Below, one piece after another: positions 52,732 to 63,807 of a stretch of 64,000 nucleotides of DNA. Each line of letters opens with the position of its first letter. The stretch's first letter is position 1. The position numbers and the translations under genes are program-made. This DNA comes from Mycobacterium sp. 1164985.4 (lineage in GTDB: Bacteria; Actinomycetota; Actinomycetes; Mycobacteriales; Mycobacteriaceae), in assembly GCF_001668575.1 (NCBI RefSeq), contig NZ_LZMD01000012.1, positions 17,632-81,631 on the forward strand, in the 5' to 3' direction. Below the pieces are notes generated by a model. That model worked only from the letters and a program-made list of their open reading frames with translations, made no database searches and was not told the DNA's origin.

Positions 52732-53129
52732 GTGGCGCCGACCTGCGGCGAATCCGCGAAGACACGGTGCTGCGCCACGTCGGGGGCGAGAACGATCGCG
52801 ACCTCGAGGCGGTGATGGCCACCTTCGCTCGTCCACGTTATGAAATCGTGCCCACCGCAACGGTTTACGATGGTGATGCGGCGGTCCGCCAGATGATCCT
52901 GCAGCAGTGGGAGGAACTGCCGCGGATGCGTTACACCGCGGAGGGCATCTACCACGGTCCCGACGGGCTGATCCTCGAGACCAGGACGACCTGCCCGGGT
53001 ACCGCCTTCGACATGCTCAGCGTCAACCTGTTCGGCTTCGACGAAGACCGGCTGATCCTCGAGCGATGCTATTTCGACCGGATGCTGTTCGCCGAGCAAC
53101 TGAAGACAGTGAGCAAACAGAACGATTGA
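52728..53129 (+). CDS. NTF2/SnoaL-like family protein
   Basis: A 133-residue cone-fold protein (LRRIREDTVLRHVGGENDRDLEAVMATF, in outline; then YEIVPTATVYDGDAAVRQMI; then FGFDEDRLILERCYFDRMLF). It may be a dehydratase or isomerase for a polar intermediate, but no catalytic residue can be assigned. ATG start overlaps the DUF35 stop by 4 nt. It is the last gene before a new promoter at 53126-53153. Confidence 0.8.
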   Translation: MSGADLRRIREDTVLRHVGGENDRDLEAVMATFARPRYEIVPTATVYDGDAAVRQMILQQWEELPRMRYTAEGIYHGPDGLILETRTTCPGTAFDMLSVNLFGFDEDRLILERCYFDRMLFAEQLKTVSKQND

Positions 53130-53153
53130 ACACATTTCGTCATGTTGTAGAAT
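53126..53153 (+). promoter_or_regulatory. sigma-70-like promoter for the E1/lipoyl operon
   Basis: TTGAAC (53126-53131) and TAGAAT (53148-53153) are separated by 16 nt. The -10 lies 33 nt before the ATG at 53187, and AAGGAG stands 5 nt before that ATG. This may give separate expression to the genes from 53187 on. Confidence 0.5.
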
Positions 53154-53186
53154 CATGCAGCCGAAGTGTGCGGGCAAGGAGACTCA

Positions 53187-55208
53187 ATGGCCACCCAGTT
53201 GGACACCGAGGCGCAATCAGCGACCACCGATCGCGCCATCGAGTTGTACCGCCGAATGAGCAAGGTTCACCATGCCGATCAACGCGTCCGAAAGGGCTTG
53301 TCGTCCGGTGAGATTGCGATGAGCTACTGGCCGGTGGACGGTCAGGAGGCGATGTCGGCGGGTGCGGCGCTGGCGCTGTCGGATTCCGATCAACTCGTGG
53401 CCACCTATCGCGGCCTGGGCGACGTCGTGGCCAAGGGTATCGACCTGGCCGGCTATTTCGGCGAGATCCTCGGTCGGGAAACCGGCCTGTCGCGAGGTAA
53501 GGCAGGGGCGATGGGGATCTCCGATCCCGACCATGGGATCGCCTGGACGACCGGCATCGTGGGGGCGGGCCCGCTGATCGCGAACGGCATCGCGTTGGCC
53601 GCGTCGATCCGCGGCACCGGACAGGTGGTTCTCGTCAGCTTCGGTGACGGCGCCACCAGCATCGGCTACGTCCACGAGGCCATGAACATGGCGGCGCTGT
53701 GGTCGCTGCCCGTGGTGTTCTTCTGCCAGAACAACGCCTGGGCGGAGTGCACGGCGATGTCGCGGTACACCCGGACCACGACGTTGTCGACACGCGCCGG
53801 TGGGTACGGAATGCCGGGTGTGACGGTCGACGGCACCGACCCGCAGGCCGTGTACGAGGCCGTGTCCGAGGCGGTCACACGCGCACGGTCGGGTGAAGGT
53901 CCCACATTCGTGGAGGCGCTCGCCTATCGACTGCAGGGCCATTATTTCGGCGATGCGATGGCCTATGCCGATCCCGACGAGCTCGCCGCCAAGCGCGCCG
54001 ACCCGCCGTTCGCCCGCTATCGGCAGCGCCTGCTCGATGGCCGGATCGCCACCAGCGACACGCTCGACGCGATCGACGTCCAGGCGGCGGAGGAGATCGA
54101 GGCCGCCTTCGCCTCGGCGCGCGACGCCGCTCCGCTCGACGTCGACGAGTTGACTCGTGATGTCTTCGCCGACAACGGATCTGCATTGTCGGCACAGAGT
54201 CAGGCGCACCGGGGCGTGCCCGACGGCGACACCGAGGATCTCGGGCTGGTCCAGGCGATTCACCGGACCCTCGACCGTGCAATGGCCGTCGACGACTCGA
54301 TCGTCCTGCTGGGTGAGGACATCGGCGATCGGTCGGGCGGGGGAATGTTCAAAATCACCGCGGGTCTGTCAGCGAAGTACGGGGAGAACCGGGTGCGCGA
54401 CACCCCGATCGCGGAGTCGTCGATCATTGGCGCCGCCCTCGGCGCGTCGCTGGCCGGTCTGCGCCCCGTCGCCGAGTTGATGTTCATGGACTTTCTCGGC
54501 GTGGCGATGGATCAGATCGCCAACCACGCTGCGAAGGTCCGCTATATGTCTGGCGGCCGTCGGGGCGCACCGCTGGTGATCCGCACGATGGTGGGAACGG
54601 CTGCCGGACCGCAGCATTCGCAAGCCCTCGAGGCGTGGGCGATGCACACGCCGGGACTCAAGGTCGTCTGGCCCAGCACGGCAGCCGATGCGGCGGGGCT
54701 GCTCAACGCGTGCCTGCGCGAAGAGGATCCCTGTCTGTTCATCGAGTCGATGAAGCTCTACTACGGCGGGGGCAAGGGGCCGGTCCCGCTGGCGGATTAC
54801 GTGATTCCACTCGGGCAGGCCGACGTCAAGCGGGCGGGCGCCGACGTCACCATCTGCACGTACGGCGTGATGGTGCATGCCGCCCTCGAAGCTGCGAAAG
54901 AGCTGGAAGGTCAGGGCGTTTCGGTGGAGGTTGTCGATCTGCGGACACTCGTCCCGCTGGATCTCGCGACCGTTTTGGACTCCGTTCGAAAGACCAAACG
55001 CCTTGTCGTCGCCCATGAATCGGTCGGCTTCTGCGGGCCGGGCGCCGAGATCGCGGCTGCCGTCGGCACCGAGCTGTTCGGCGTGCTGGCGGCGCCGATA
55101 CAGCGGGTCGCGGGGACGTACACCCCGGTGCCCCGGGCCGCAACGTTGGAGGCGGCGTGCCGTCCGGGTGCTGCTCAGCTTGTCGAAGCGGTTGGGAGGA
55201 TCGTGTGA
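53187..55208 (+). CDS. fused E1 alpha/beta 2-oxoacid dehydrogenase, thiamine diphosphate dependent
   Basis: A 673-residue fusion of the two E1 chains that are normally separate (about 330-360 residues each). In the alpha part, GDGATS (Gly153-Gly155) to NN (Asn182-183) is the thiamine diphosphate motif. The beta part starts near residue 350 (EDLGLVQAIHRTLDRAM, VLLGEDIGDRSGG, VRDTPIAESSIIGAALG, and the Glu/transketolase-like middle). It would decarboxylate a branched-chain or related 2-oxoacid and load lipoamide. Next to it are a free lipoyl protein and crotonases; neither an E2 acyltransferase nor an E3 is present. AAGGAG 5 nt upstream fixes the ATG. Confidence 0.9.
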   Translation: MATQLDTEAQSATTDRAIELYRRMSKVHHADQRVRKGLSSGEIAMSYWPVDGQEAMSAGAALALSDSDQLVATYRGLGDVVAKGIDLAGYFGEILGRETGLSRGKAGAMGISDPDHGIAWTTGIVGAGPLIANGIALAASIRGTGQVVLVSFGDGATSIGYVHEAMNMAALWSLPVVFFCQNNAWAECTAMSRYTRTTTLSTRAGGYGMPGVTVDGTDPQAVYEAVSEAVTRARSGEGPTFVEALAYRLQGHYFGDAMAYADPDELAAKRADPPFARYRQRLLDGRIATSDTLDAIDVQAAEEIEAAFASARDAAPLDVDELTRDVFADNGSALSAQSQAHRGVPDGDTEDLGLVQAIHRTLDRAMAVDDSIVLLGEDIGDRSGGGMFKITAGLSAKYGENRVRDTPIAESSIIGAALGASLAGLRPVAELMFMDFLGVAMDQIANHAAKVRYMSGGRRGAPLVIRTMVGTAAGPQHSQALEAWAMHTPGLKVVWPSTAADAAGLLNACLREEDPCLFIESMKLYYGGGKGPVPLADYVIPLGQADVKRAGADVTICTYGVMVHAALEAAKELEGQGVSVEVVDLRTLVPLDLATVLDSVRKTKRLVVAHESVGFCGPGAEIAAAVGTELFGVLAAPIQRVAGTYTPVPRAATLEAACRPGAAQLVEAVGRIV

Positions 55209-55428
55209 CCGAAGTTCGGATGCCTAAACCCGGTGACGCCATCACCGAAGCCGAGGTGACGCAGCTGTACGTCGCCGACAGGGAGTCCGCGACCGAGGGC
55301 GACCCGCTGTATGCGATTGCCACGGACAAGGTCGAAATGGACATCGAGGCACCGGCATCCGGTGTGGTGGCGTGGAAGGTCGAGGTCGGTGGCACCTACG
55401 ACGTCGGCGAGCTCGTCGCCGTGATCTC

Positions 55429-55432
<4 letters not shown>
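55205..55432 (+). CDS. stand-alone lipoyl (biotinyl/lipoyl attachment) domain protein
   Basis: A 75-residue protein consisting of one lipoyl domain. The acceptor is Lys42 in ATDKVEMDIEAPASG. It lacks both the subunit-binding domain and the acyltransferase of E2. It probably receives the acyl group from the fused E1, but the next acceptor is unclear; a shared E2 elsewhere, or a different transfer, would be needed. GTG start overlaps the E1 stop, and its stop overlaps the next GTG. Confidence 0.85.
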
Positions 55433-58056
<2,624 letters not shown>

Positions 58057-58060
58057 CGAG

Positions 58061-58825
58061 ATGTCCGGCGGCAGTGCACCACTGGTGCTACGTGAGAACA
58101 GGGGCGCCGTCGCCCTGCTGCTGTTGAATCGCCCGACGCAGCGCAACGCCTTGCGTTACGAGTCGTGGACCGAGTTGTCCGAGCAGCTGTCGGCCGTGAC
58201 CGCCGATTCGGACGTGCGTGGCGTCGTTCTGGCCGGTGCAGGCGGATTCTTCTGTGCAGGCGGTGATCTCAAGACCGGCCCGGCGCAGGGTACCGGGCCA
58301 CTCGCGCCGGCAGGCCGTGTCGAGCATGCGCAGCGGGTCATGGAGCAACTCAAAGCCGTGCCGGTGCCGACGGTCGCCGCGGTCGAAGGCGCAGCGGTGG
58401 GACTCGGCTGGAGCCTCGCCCTGGCGTGCGATCTCGTCGTCGCCGCATCGGACGCGTTCTTCAGCGCGCCGTTCGTTGCGCGGGCGGTCGTTCCCGACGG
58501 GGGATTGGCATGGCGGCTCACAAAGCAGGTCGGCAAACACCGCGCGGCGTCGCTGCTGCTGCGTGGCCACCGGATGACGGCGTCCGACGCGCAACAGGCG
58601 GGACTGGTCACCGACGTCGCCGAGCCCGGCTCGGCCGTCGACCACGCCATCGCCGTCGCTGTCCAATTGGCGGAATCCGATGCGGGCGCGGTCGAAATGA
58701 CCAAGCGACTGATCCATTCGGCGGAGGCAGCGCAGTTGGCGGCCTTCCACCCGCTGGAGCTGGCGATGGCGGCCGTCGCCCAGCAGCGCTCATCGGCAGC
58801 TCAGGCGTGCGGCGAATTTTCCTAG
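58061..58825 (+). CDS. enoyl-CoA isomerase family protein, PaaG-like
   Basis: A 254-residue crotonase. LAGAGGFFCAGGDLKTG is the oxyanion turn, and FVARAVVPDGGLAWRLTK holds the PDGG motif of PaaG-type isomerases, whose Asp is the base. There is no classical Glu pair. A double-bond shift in an unsaturated acyl-CoA is the likeliest reaction. ATG 4 nt after the previous stop. Last gene of the plus operon, followed by a 58-bp palindrome. Confidence 0.86.
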   Translation: MSGGSAPLVLRENRGAVALLLLNRPTQRNALRYESWTELSEQLSAVTADSDVRGVVLAGAGGFFCAGGDLKTGPAQGTGPLAPAGRVEHAQRVMEQLKAVPVPTVAAVEGAAVGLGWSLALACDLVVAASDAFFSAPFVARAVVPDGGLAWRLTKQVGKHRAASLLLRGHRMTASDAQQAGLVTDVAEPGSAVDHAIAVAVQLAESDAGAVEMTKRLIHSAEAAQLAAFHPLELAMAAVAQQRSSAAQACGEFS

Positions 58826-58840
58826 AAACCTTCCTAGGTT

Positions 58841-58898
58841 CGAGCAGACGCAGAAGTGCACATTCTTCGATCGGAAACGGCCTCTGTGCGTCTGCTCG
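58841..58898. terminator. 58-bp palindrome between convergent genes
   Basis: The arms CGAGCAGACGCA (58841-58852) and TGCGTCTGCTCG (58887-58898) pair perfectly over 12 bp. A smaller CCTAG / CTAGG dyad precedes it, overlapping the stop of the plus operon. It shares its outer 10 bp and its length with the palindrome at 13414-13471. Location between converging stops suggests bidirectional termination. Confidence 0.65.
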
Positions 58899-58911
58899 CG
58901 CCAGAAGGTGA

Positions 58912-60114
58912 CTAGCGCGGCAGCCCGAGACCGGTGGTCGAGATCAGGTCGCGCTGAATCTCGCTCGTACCGCCGCCGATCGTGTGTATGAGCGACAACA
59001 GCAGCCCCTCCGAGAAGTGGCCGTCCAACACCGCGTCCGGATCATCGGGCATCAATGCCCCTCTCGGGCCGAGGATCTGGGCGCCCAGCGCACGCAGCTC
59101 CGCGGTCAACTCGGAGTGGTACAGCTTCGACAGCGAGGGCAGCGCCGGATCGAGCGCACCGGCCGCCTGCAGGTGGGCGACCCTGTAGGACAAGGCCCGC
59201 CCGACCTCGACGCGCTCGACCGCCCTGGCCAACGCGATGCGGTTCGTCGGATCGGCCAGCGGGTCATGGGCAGACCCCCGCTGTGCGTGGCACCAGTCAA
59301 CGAGCTCATCGAGATAGCGCTGGGCCTGCGCAGCGCGCGTGACGTTGGAGCGTTCGGAGTCCAACAGAGCCTTGGCGACCTTCCAACCCTCACCCTCGGT
59401 GCCGACCATGTTGGTCGCAGGCACCCGGACGCCGTCGAAGAATTCCTCGGCGAATGTCGGGTATCCGGTCATCGACCTGATGGGGCGGCGAGTGATGCCC
59501 GGGCTCGACATGTCGACGAGGAAGAACGAGATGCCCTCCTGGCGTTTCTCGGCGACAGGTGATGTCCTCGCGAGCACGAAGATCCAGTCGGCCAGCACAC
59601 CGTTGCTCGTCCACGTCTTCTGGCCGTCGAGGACATAGTGGTCGCCGTCGCGTCGTGCGGTCATCCGCAGTGCGGCCAGGTCGGATCCGGCCTCGGGTTC
59701 GGAGTAGCCCTGCGCCCACATCCGCTCCGAGCGCGCGATCAAGGGCAGGTGCTCCCGCTGTTGTTCGGGGGTACCGAACCGAAACAGCACGGGCGCCAAC
59801 ATGTTCACGCCGTTGGTGTTGACCAGCGGTGCGCCCGCGTAGGCCAGTTCCTCACGGATGACCACCTGCTCGACGACGCCGAGGCCGCCGCCTTCGAACT
59901 TCGCGGGCCAGTGCGGAACGAACCATCCCTGCGCGTGCAGGTCGCGGCAGAACGCCACGGCGCGTTCGTGTGCGTCGCGCGGCAGGTAGTCGGGGTTGGC
60001 CGCGGTGCGCCGAAACTCGTCGGGCAGGTTGTCGGACAACCAGTTACGGACGCGCGCGCGCAACTCTTCGACGTGCTCGCCGCCGCCGAACCGGACGATC
60101 GGCTGCAGTGGCAC
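58912..60114 (-). CDS. acyl-CoA dehydrogenase
   Basis: A 400-residue acyl-CoA dehydrogenase. The FAD loop is WAQGYSEPEAGSDLAALRMTA, and the end reads LIHTIGGGTSEIQRDLISTTGLGLPR. It introduces an alpha,beta double bond, or acts with a partner chain. GTG start at 60114. It follows the crotonase at 60928-60116 by 1 nt and converges on the plus operon. Confidence 0.9.
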   Translation of the reverse strand: MPLQPIVRFGGGEHVEELRARVRNWLSDNLPDEFRRTAANPDYLPRDAHERAVAFCRDLHAQGWFVPHWPAKFEGGGLGVVEQVVIREELAYAGAPLVNTNGVNMLAPVLFRFGTPEQQREHLPLIARSERMWAQGYSEPEAGSDLAALRMTARRDGDHYVLDGQKTWTSNGVLADWIFVLARTSPVAEKRQEGISFFLVDMSSPGITRRPIRSMTGYPTFAEEFFDGVRVPATNMVGTEGEGWKVAKALLDSERSNVTRAAQAQRYLDELVDWCHAQRGSAHDPLADPTNRIALARAVERVEVGRALSYRVAHLQAAGALDPALPSLSKLYHSELTAELRALGAQILGPRGALMPDDPDAVLDGHFSEGLLLSLIHTIGGGTSEIQRDLISTTGLGLPR

Positions 60115-60115
60115 G

Positions 60116-60928
60116 TCAGACCCGGTCGGCGGGTTTGGCCGCCTTCTTCATCAGCTCCCGCATGTACTCTTGGAACTCCTTCGACCCGGTGACCACGGCC
60201 TGCAGATCGTTACTGGCCTGTTGATGGGTGCGGAACCCCATGGTCTCCCAGGCGCGCAGGATGCCGGCCTTGGTGGCCTGCAATGTGATCAACGGCGCCT
60301 TGGCGATCTTCGCGGCGAGTTTCTCGACTTCGGCCTCCAGTTGGTCGGCGGGCACCACCCGGTTCACCAGACCGAATTCCAGCGCCTGGTCCGCCGAAAT
60401 CTTCTGCGCCGTATACAGGTACTCGGCGGCGCGCTTGTAGTTCATGAACACCCACGGCTCGAACATCGTCTCCGAGCCGGGCAGACCGAAGCCGGGCACG
60501 AGTGGCATCTGGAACCACGCGTCGTCGGAACATATGGTGATCTCCGGGATCAATGCCCAGGTGGTTCCGCCGCCGATCGCGTAGCCGTGCACCTGCGCGA
60601 TGACCGGCTTCGGGAACTCCCACAGCTTCAGCACCGGCCACAGGAACAGCTGCGCGGCCGACCGCCAGACCTTGCCCGAGGCGTCGATTTCGGCCTTGAA
60701 CTCCGGATAACTGCCGTCCGGCACATGGCCGGAGCAGAACCCCTTACCGTTGGCCTTGATGATGACGACCTTGATGTCGTAGTCGTACTGCGCGTCGTCG
60801 AGGGCTTCGTTGACGCTGTGCACCATCTCGGAGGTTTGGGCGTTGGCACGTTCGGGGTTGTTCAAGATGATCCGGGCGATCGGACCGTCCTTCTCGTAGA
60901 TGACATGGTCCAGCGTTCGCGTTTCCAA
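60116..60928 (-). CDS. enoyl-CoA hydratase/isomerase family protein
   Basis: A 270-residue crotonase. VIIKANGKGFCSGHVPDG gives the oxyanion, and HGYAIGGGTTWALIPEITICSD with FQMPLVPGFGLPGSE lacks the classical Glu pair. The product class is unclear. I use the TTG at 60928 (LETRTLDHVIYEKDG) because GAGGAGG stands upstream; no ATG or GTG lies near the fold start. It is divergent from the P450 gene across the operator at 60951-60965. Confidence 0.82.
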   Translation of the reverse strand: METRTLDHVIYEKDGPIARIILNNPERANAQTSEMVHSVNEALDDAQYDYDIKVVIIKANGKGFCSGHVPDGSYPEFKAEIDASGKVWRSAAQLFLWPVLKLWEFPKPVIAQVHGYAIGGGTTWALIPEITICSDDAWFQMPLVPGFGLPGSETMFEPWVFMNYKRAAEYLYTAQKISADQALEFGLVNRVVPADQLEAEVEKLAAKIAKAPLITLQATKAGILRAWETMGFRTHQQASNDLQAVVTGSKEFQEYMRELMKKAAKPADRV

Positions 60929-60950
60929 CCTGCCCGTCCTCCTCGACCTT

Positions 60951-60965
60951 TCTGTACTGTACAGA
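60951..60965. promoter_or_regulatory. 15-bp perfect palindrome in a divergent promoter
   Basis: TCTGTAC (60951-60957), one T, then GTACAGA (60959-60965). It lies between the divergent starts at 60928 and 61020. A further GTAC occurs about 17 nt downstream. This looks like a repressor site for both genes; no regulator gene is adjacent, so the cognate protein may be one of the TetR proteins elsewhere in the cluster. Confidence 0.6.
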
Positions 60966-61019
60966 ATGACGCAGAGTGTACCATTGTCTAGCGGTTGCCC
61001 CTCAGGAAAGGACCTGCCG

Positions 61020-62216
61020 ATGGTGACAGCGGAGCTGCGCTGGGATCCGTTCGACCGCACCCTGCACAAGGATCCCTACGAGGTGTGGCGACGGCTGCGT
61101 GACGAGGCTCCCGTCTACTACAACGAGCAGTACGACTTCTACGCCCTGAGCCGGTTCGACGACGTGCTGGCGGCCTCCCTGGACACCGAGACGTTCTCTT
61201 CCGAGCACGGCATCACGCTGGATGCGATCACGCCCGAACCATGGTCGCCGCCGAAGGCGATGATCATGATGGATCCGCCAGACCATACGGCTATGCGAAA
61301 AATGGTTAACCGCACCTTCTTTCGTAGCAAGATCGCCGAGCTCGAGGACCGGGTGCGCATGCTATGCCGCGGATATCTGGACCCCCATGTCGGCAGTGGG
61401 GGATTCGACTACGTCCGTGACTTTTCCATGAAGCTACCGGTCATGGTGATCAGTTCGCTGTTGGGCTTCCCGGAAGAAGACCATGACAATCTGCGCGAGT
61501 GGACGGATTTGCAGCTCCACCGCGAGGAGGGCGCCGCGGAGCTCAGCGAGTTGGGCCAACAGGCCAACGAGAAGCTCTTCGGGTATTACAAAGAACAAAT
61601 TCAGAAGCGCCGTGTGAACAGCACCAGCGATATCGTCAGCAACCTGATGGATTCCGACCTGGTGCAGCCTGGCCGAGAGACTCGTCGTCTCGACGACGGC
61701 GAAGTACTGTTCTTCATCGCGCTCATCAACGTCGCGGGCAACGAGACCGTCGCGCGACTGCTCGGCTGGACGGCGTTGACACTGGCGCGCTTTCCGGACG
61801 AACGCGCCAAGCTCGTCGAGAACCCCGGCCTCATCGGCGGCGCGGTCGAGGAACTGCTGCGCTACGAGGCGCCGTCCCCGGTGCAGGGCCGTTTCACTGT
61901 GCGGGACGCGGAATACCACGGCGCGGTTATCCCGGCGGGTTCCAAGGTCGCGTTGTTGACCGGATCAGCCGGTCGCGACGAGCGACAGTACCCGAACCCC
62001 GACGTCTTCGACGTCAACCGAACCGGCATCCGACACGTCAGCTTCGGTCACGGGGCCCACTTCTGCCTCGGCGCTGCGCTCGCGCGGCTGGAGGCCAGGG
62101 TCGCGATCGAAGAAACCTTGGCGAGGTTCCCGACGTGGCACGTCGACGAGGACGCCGTCGAATATGTTCACACCAACTCGGTGCGCGGTCCGGCGAGCGT
62201 ACCGATCTCGCTGTGA
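61020..62216 (+). CDS. cytochrome P450
   Basis: A 398-residue soluble P450. The oxygen-binding I-helix is AGNET (239-243), ExxR is EELLR (277-281) and the haem-binding loop is FGHGAHFCLG with Cys349. It needs ferredoxin and reductase, perhaps FprA at 17419. The specific hydroxylation is unknown; the neighbouring crotonase and acyl-CoA dehydrogenase suggest terpene, steroid or fatty-acid-like substrates. AAAGGA lies upstream of the ATG. The next gene overlaps its stop by 4 nt. Confidence 0.93.
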   Translation: MVTAELRWDPFDRTLHKDPYEVWRRLRDEAPVYYNEQYDFYALSRFDDVLAASLDTETFSSEHGITLDAITPEPWSPPKAMIMMDPPDHTAMRKMVNRTFFRSKIAELEDRVRMLCRGYLDPHVGSGGFDYVRDFSMKLPVMVISSLLGFPEEDHDNLREWTDLQLHREEGAAELSELGQQANEKLFGYYKEQIQKRRVNSTSDIVSNLMDSDLVQPGRETRRLDDGEVLFFIALINVAGNETVARLLGWTALTLARFPDERAKLVENPGLIGGAVEELLRYEAPSPVQGRFTVRDAEYHGAVIPAGSKVALLTGSAGRDERQYPNPDVFDVNRTGIRHVSFGHGAHFCLGAALARLEARVAIEETLARFPTWHVDEDAVEYVHTNSVRGPASVPISL

Positions 62217-63013
62217 GCACCACCGGGTTGACGACGCGCACCGAAGATGGGGTGCGCTGGCTGGTGCTGGACCGGCCGGACATGGGCAACTCGGTGACGC
62301 GGGCGATACAGCGCGACCTCATCGACAACCTCGTGCGAGCATCGTCGGACCACGAGATCCGTGCCGTCGTGCTGACGGCGGCGGGGACCAAGCACTTCTG
62401 TACCGGTCCCAACTTGCGGGACCCAGAGATGCGGCCAAGCCAGGATCGCATCGCCGGAGACGCCGCGCGGATTCTGCGCAACGGCTCGCAGGCGGTGGTG
62501 TCGGCGATCCTGGACTGTGAGAAGCCGGTGATCTGCGGTCTGAACGGAACCGCCGCCGGTGTCGGTGCGAGCATGGTGCTGGCGTGCGATCTGATCGTCG
62601 CCGCCGAAAGTGCCCGGCTCATCGAGCTTTTCGTCCGGCGCGGACTCGCCCCCGACGGTGGCGCCGCGTACCTGCTGGCGCGCAAGGTGCCGTTCAACAT
62701 CGCCAAGGAACTGCTGATGTTCGGTGAGGAGATCACGGCGGGGGAGGCGCATCGCATCGGGCTGGTCAACAAAGTCGTCGCCGACGAACTACTCACCGAC
62801 GAAGTGACCGCGTGGGCCAACCGCCTGGCACGCGGTGCGACGCGCGGCATCGCCGCCGCCAAGGCGATGCTCAACCAAGCCCTCGACGTGGACCGTGCCT
62901 CGGCGTTTCACGCCGAGGCGCTGCTGGTCGATCAGGTGGCGGGTACGGACGACGTCGCGGAAGGCATCGCGGCCTTCATGGAGAAGCGCGACCCGCAGTT
63001 CCGCGGACGGTAG
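62213..63013 (+). CDS. enoyl-CoA isomerase family protein, PaaG-like
   Basis: A 266-residue crotonase. LTAAGTKHFCTGPNLRDPE is the oxyanion stretch, and LFVRRGLAPDGGAAYLLARK carries the PDGG motif with the Asp used by PaaG-type isomerases. It starts at GTG 62213 overlapping the P450 stop, so the pair is co-translated. Its place between two P450 genes suggests it processes a P450 product after CoA activation. Confidence 0.86.
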   Translation: MSTTGLTTRTEDGVRWLVLDRPDMGNSVTRAIQRDLIDNLVRASSDHEIRAVVLTAAGTKHFCTGPNLRDPEMRPSQDRIAGDAARILRNGSQAVVSAILDCEKPVICGLNGTAAGVGASMVLACDLIVAAESARLIELFVRRGLAPDGGAAYLLARKVPFNIAKELLMFGEEITAGEAHRIGLVNKVVADELLTDEVTAWANRLARGATRGIAAAKAMLNQALDVDRASAFHAEALLVDQVAGTDDVAEGIAAFMEKRDPQFRGR

Positions 63014-63018
63014 CGGCG

Positions 63019-63807
63019 ATGGCAGGCTCGCGGAACACTCCCGGTGTCATCGGCCCGTTCGTGCACGCGATTCGGATGAATGTCGAAGCGGCAGTGCAGG
63101 CCCGCGTCCGCGGTTATCGAGGGTGGACGGGTGCCGTCAACACCGAATTCGATCCGATGGACCCTGCCACGGCGTCCGACCCGTTCGGGGCATACCGAGA
63201 ACTTCACCGCAGCGGACGCGTCCACTACAACCCCCGCCGCGCCAACTTCATATTGAGCCGACTCGAGGATGTCAGGGCCGCGCTGCGCGACACCGATCAG
63301 GTGACGAGCTCCGAAGGGGTCACGCGGCTGAAGTTCTCGGCGCCGCTCGCGGTGCTCACTGACGGAGACGAACATGCGCGGCTGCGCAAGCAGGTCCAGC
63401 CGGCGGTCAGCAAGGGCGCGATGGGCAGCTGGAAGGGGATGACCGAGAAGCTGGCCACCGAACTGATCACCGACGTGCTGGATAACCCCGGCTGTGATGT
63501 GGTGCAGCGTCTTGCGATTCCGATGCCCATCCGGATGATCGCCCAAATCCTCGGAGTGCCGGAGTGCGACGTCGATGATTTCCGGCGATGGTCGGAGGCC
63601 GGTGTGCGGATCATGGACTTCTCGCCGACCCCACAGGGTGTCATCGATGCGGGGAAGTCGATGGTGGCCATGGCCGCACTGCGCCGCTACTTCTTGAACC
63701 AATTCGCCCACGGTGGGCTCAAGGGGTCAGACACCGTCGTGGGTCGGCTGCTCGAACACAACAGCGACGGCACCCTGACCGACGAGCAACTGTTCCTCAT
63801 CGCCATC
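63019..63807 (+). CDS. cytochrome P450, N-terminal part (sequence interrupted)
   Basis: The plus strand encodes 263 residues of a second P450: MAGSRNTPGVIGPF, then DPFGAYRELHRSGRVHYN, LTDGDEHARLRKQVQPAVSKG, MPIRMIAQILGVPECDVDDF, LLEHNSDGTLTDEQLFLIAI. At 63807 the match stops short of the I-helix. The missing HLLIAGNETTTNLL continues on the minus strand at 63923-63808, so the gene is cut by an inverted repeat that is probably not native. The plus frame stays open to the window edge but is not P450 beyond 63807. ATG 5 nt after the previous stop. Confidence 0.85.
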
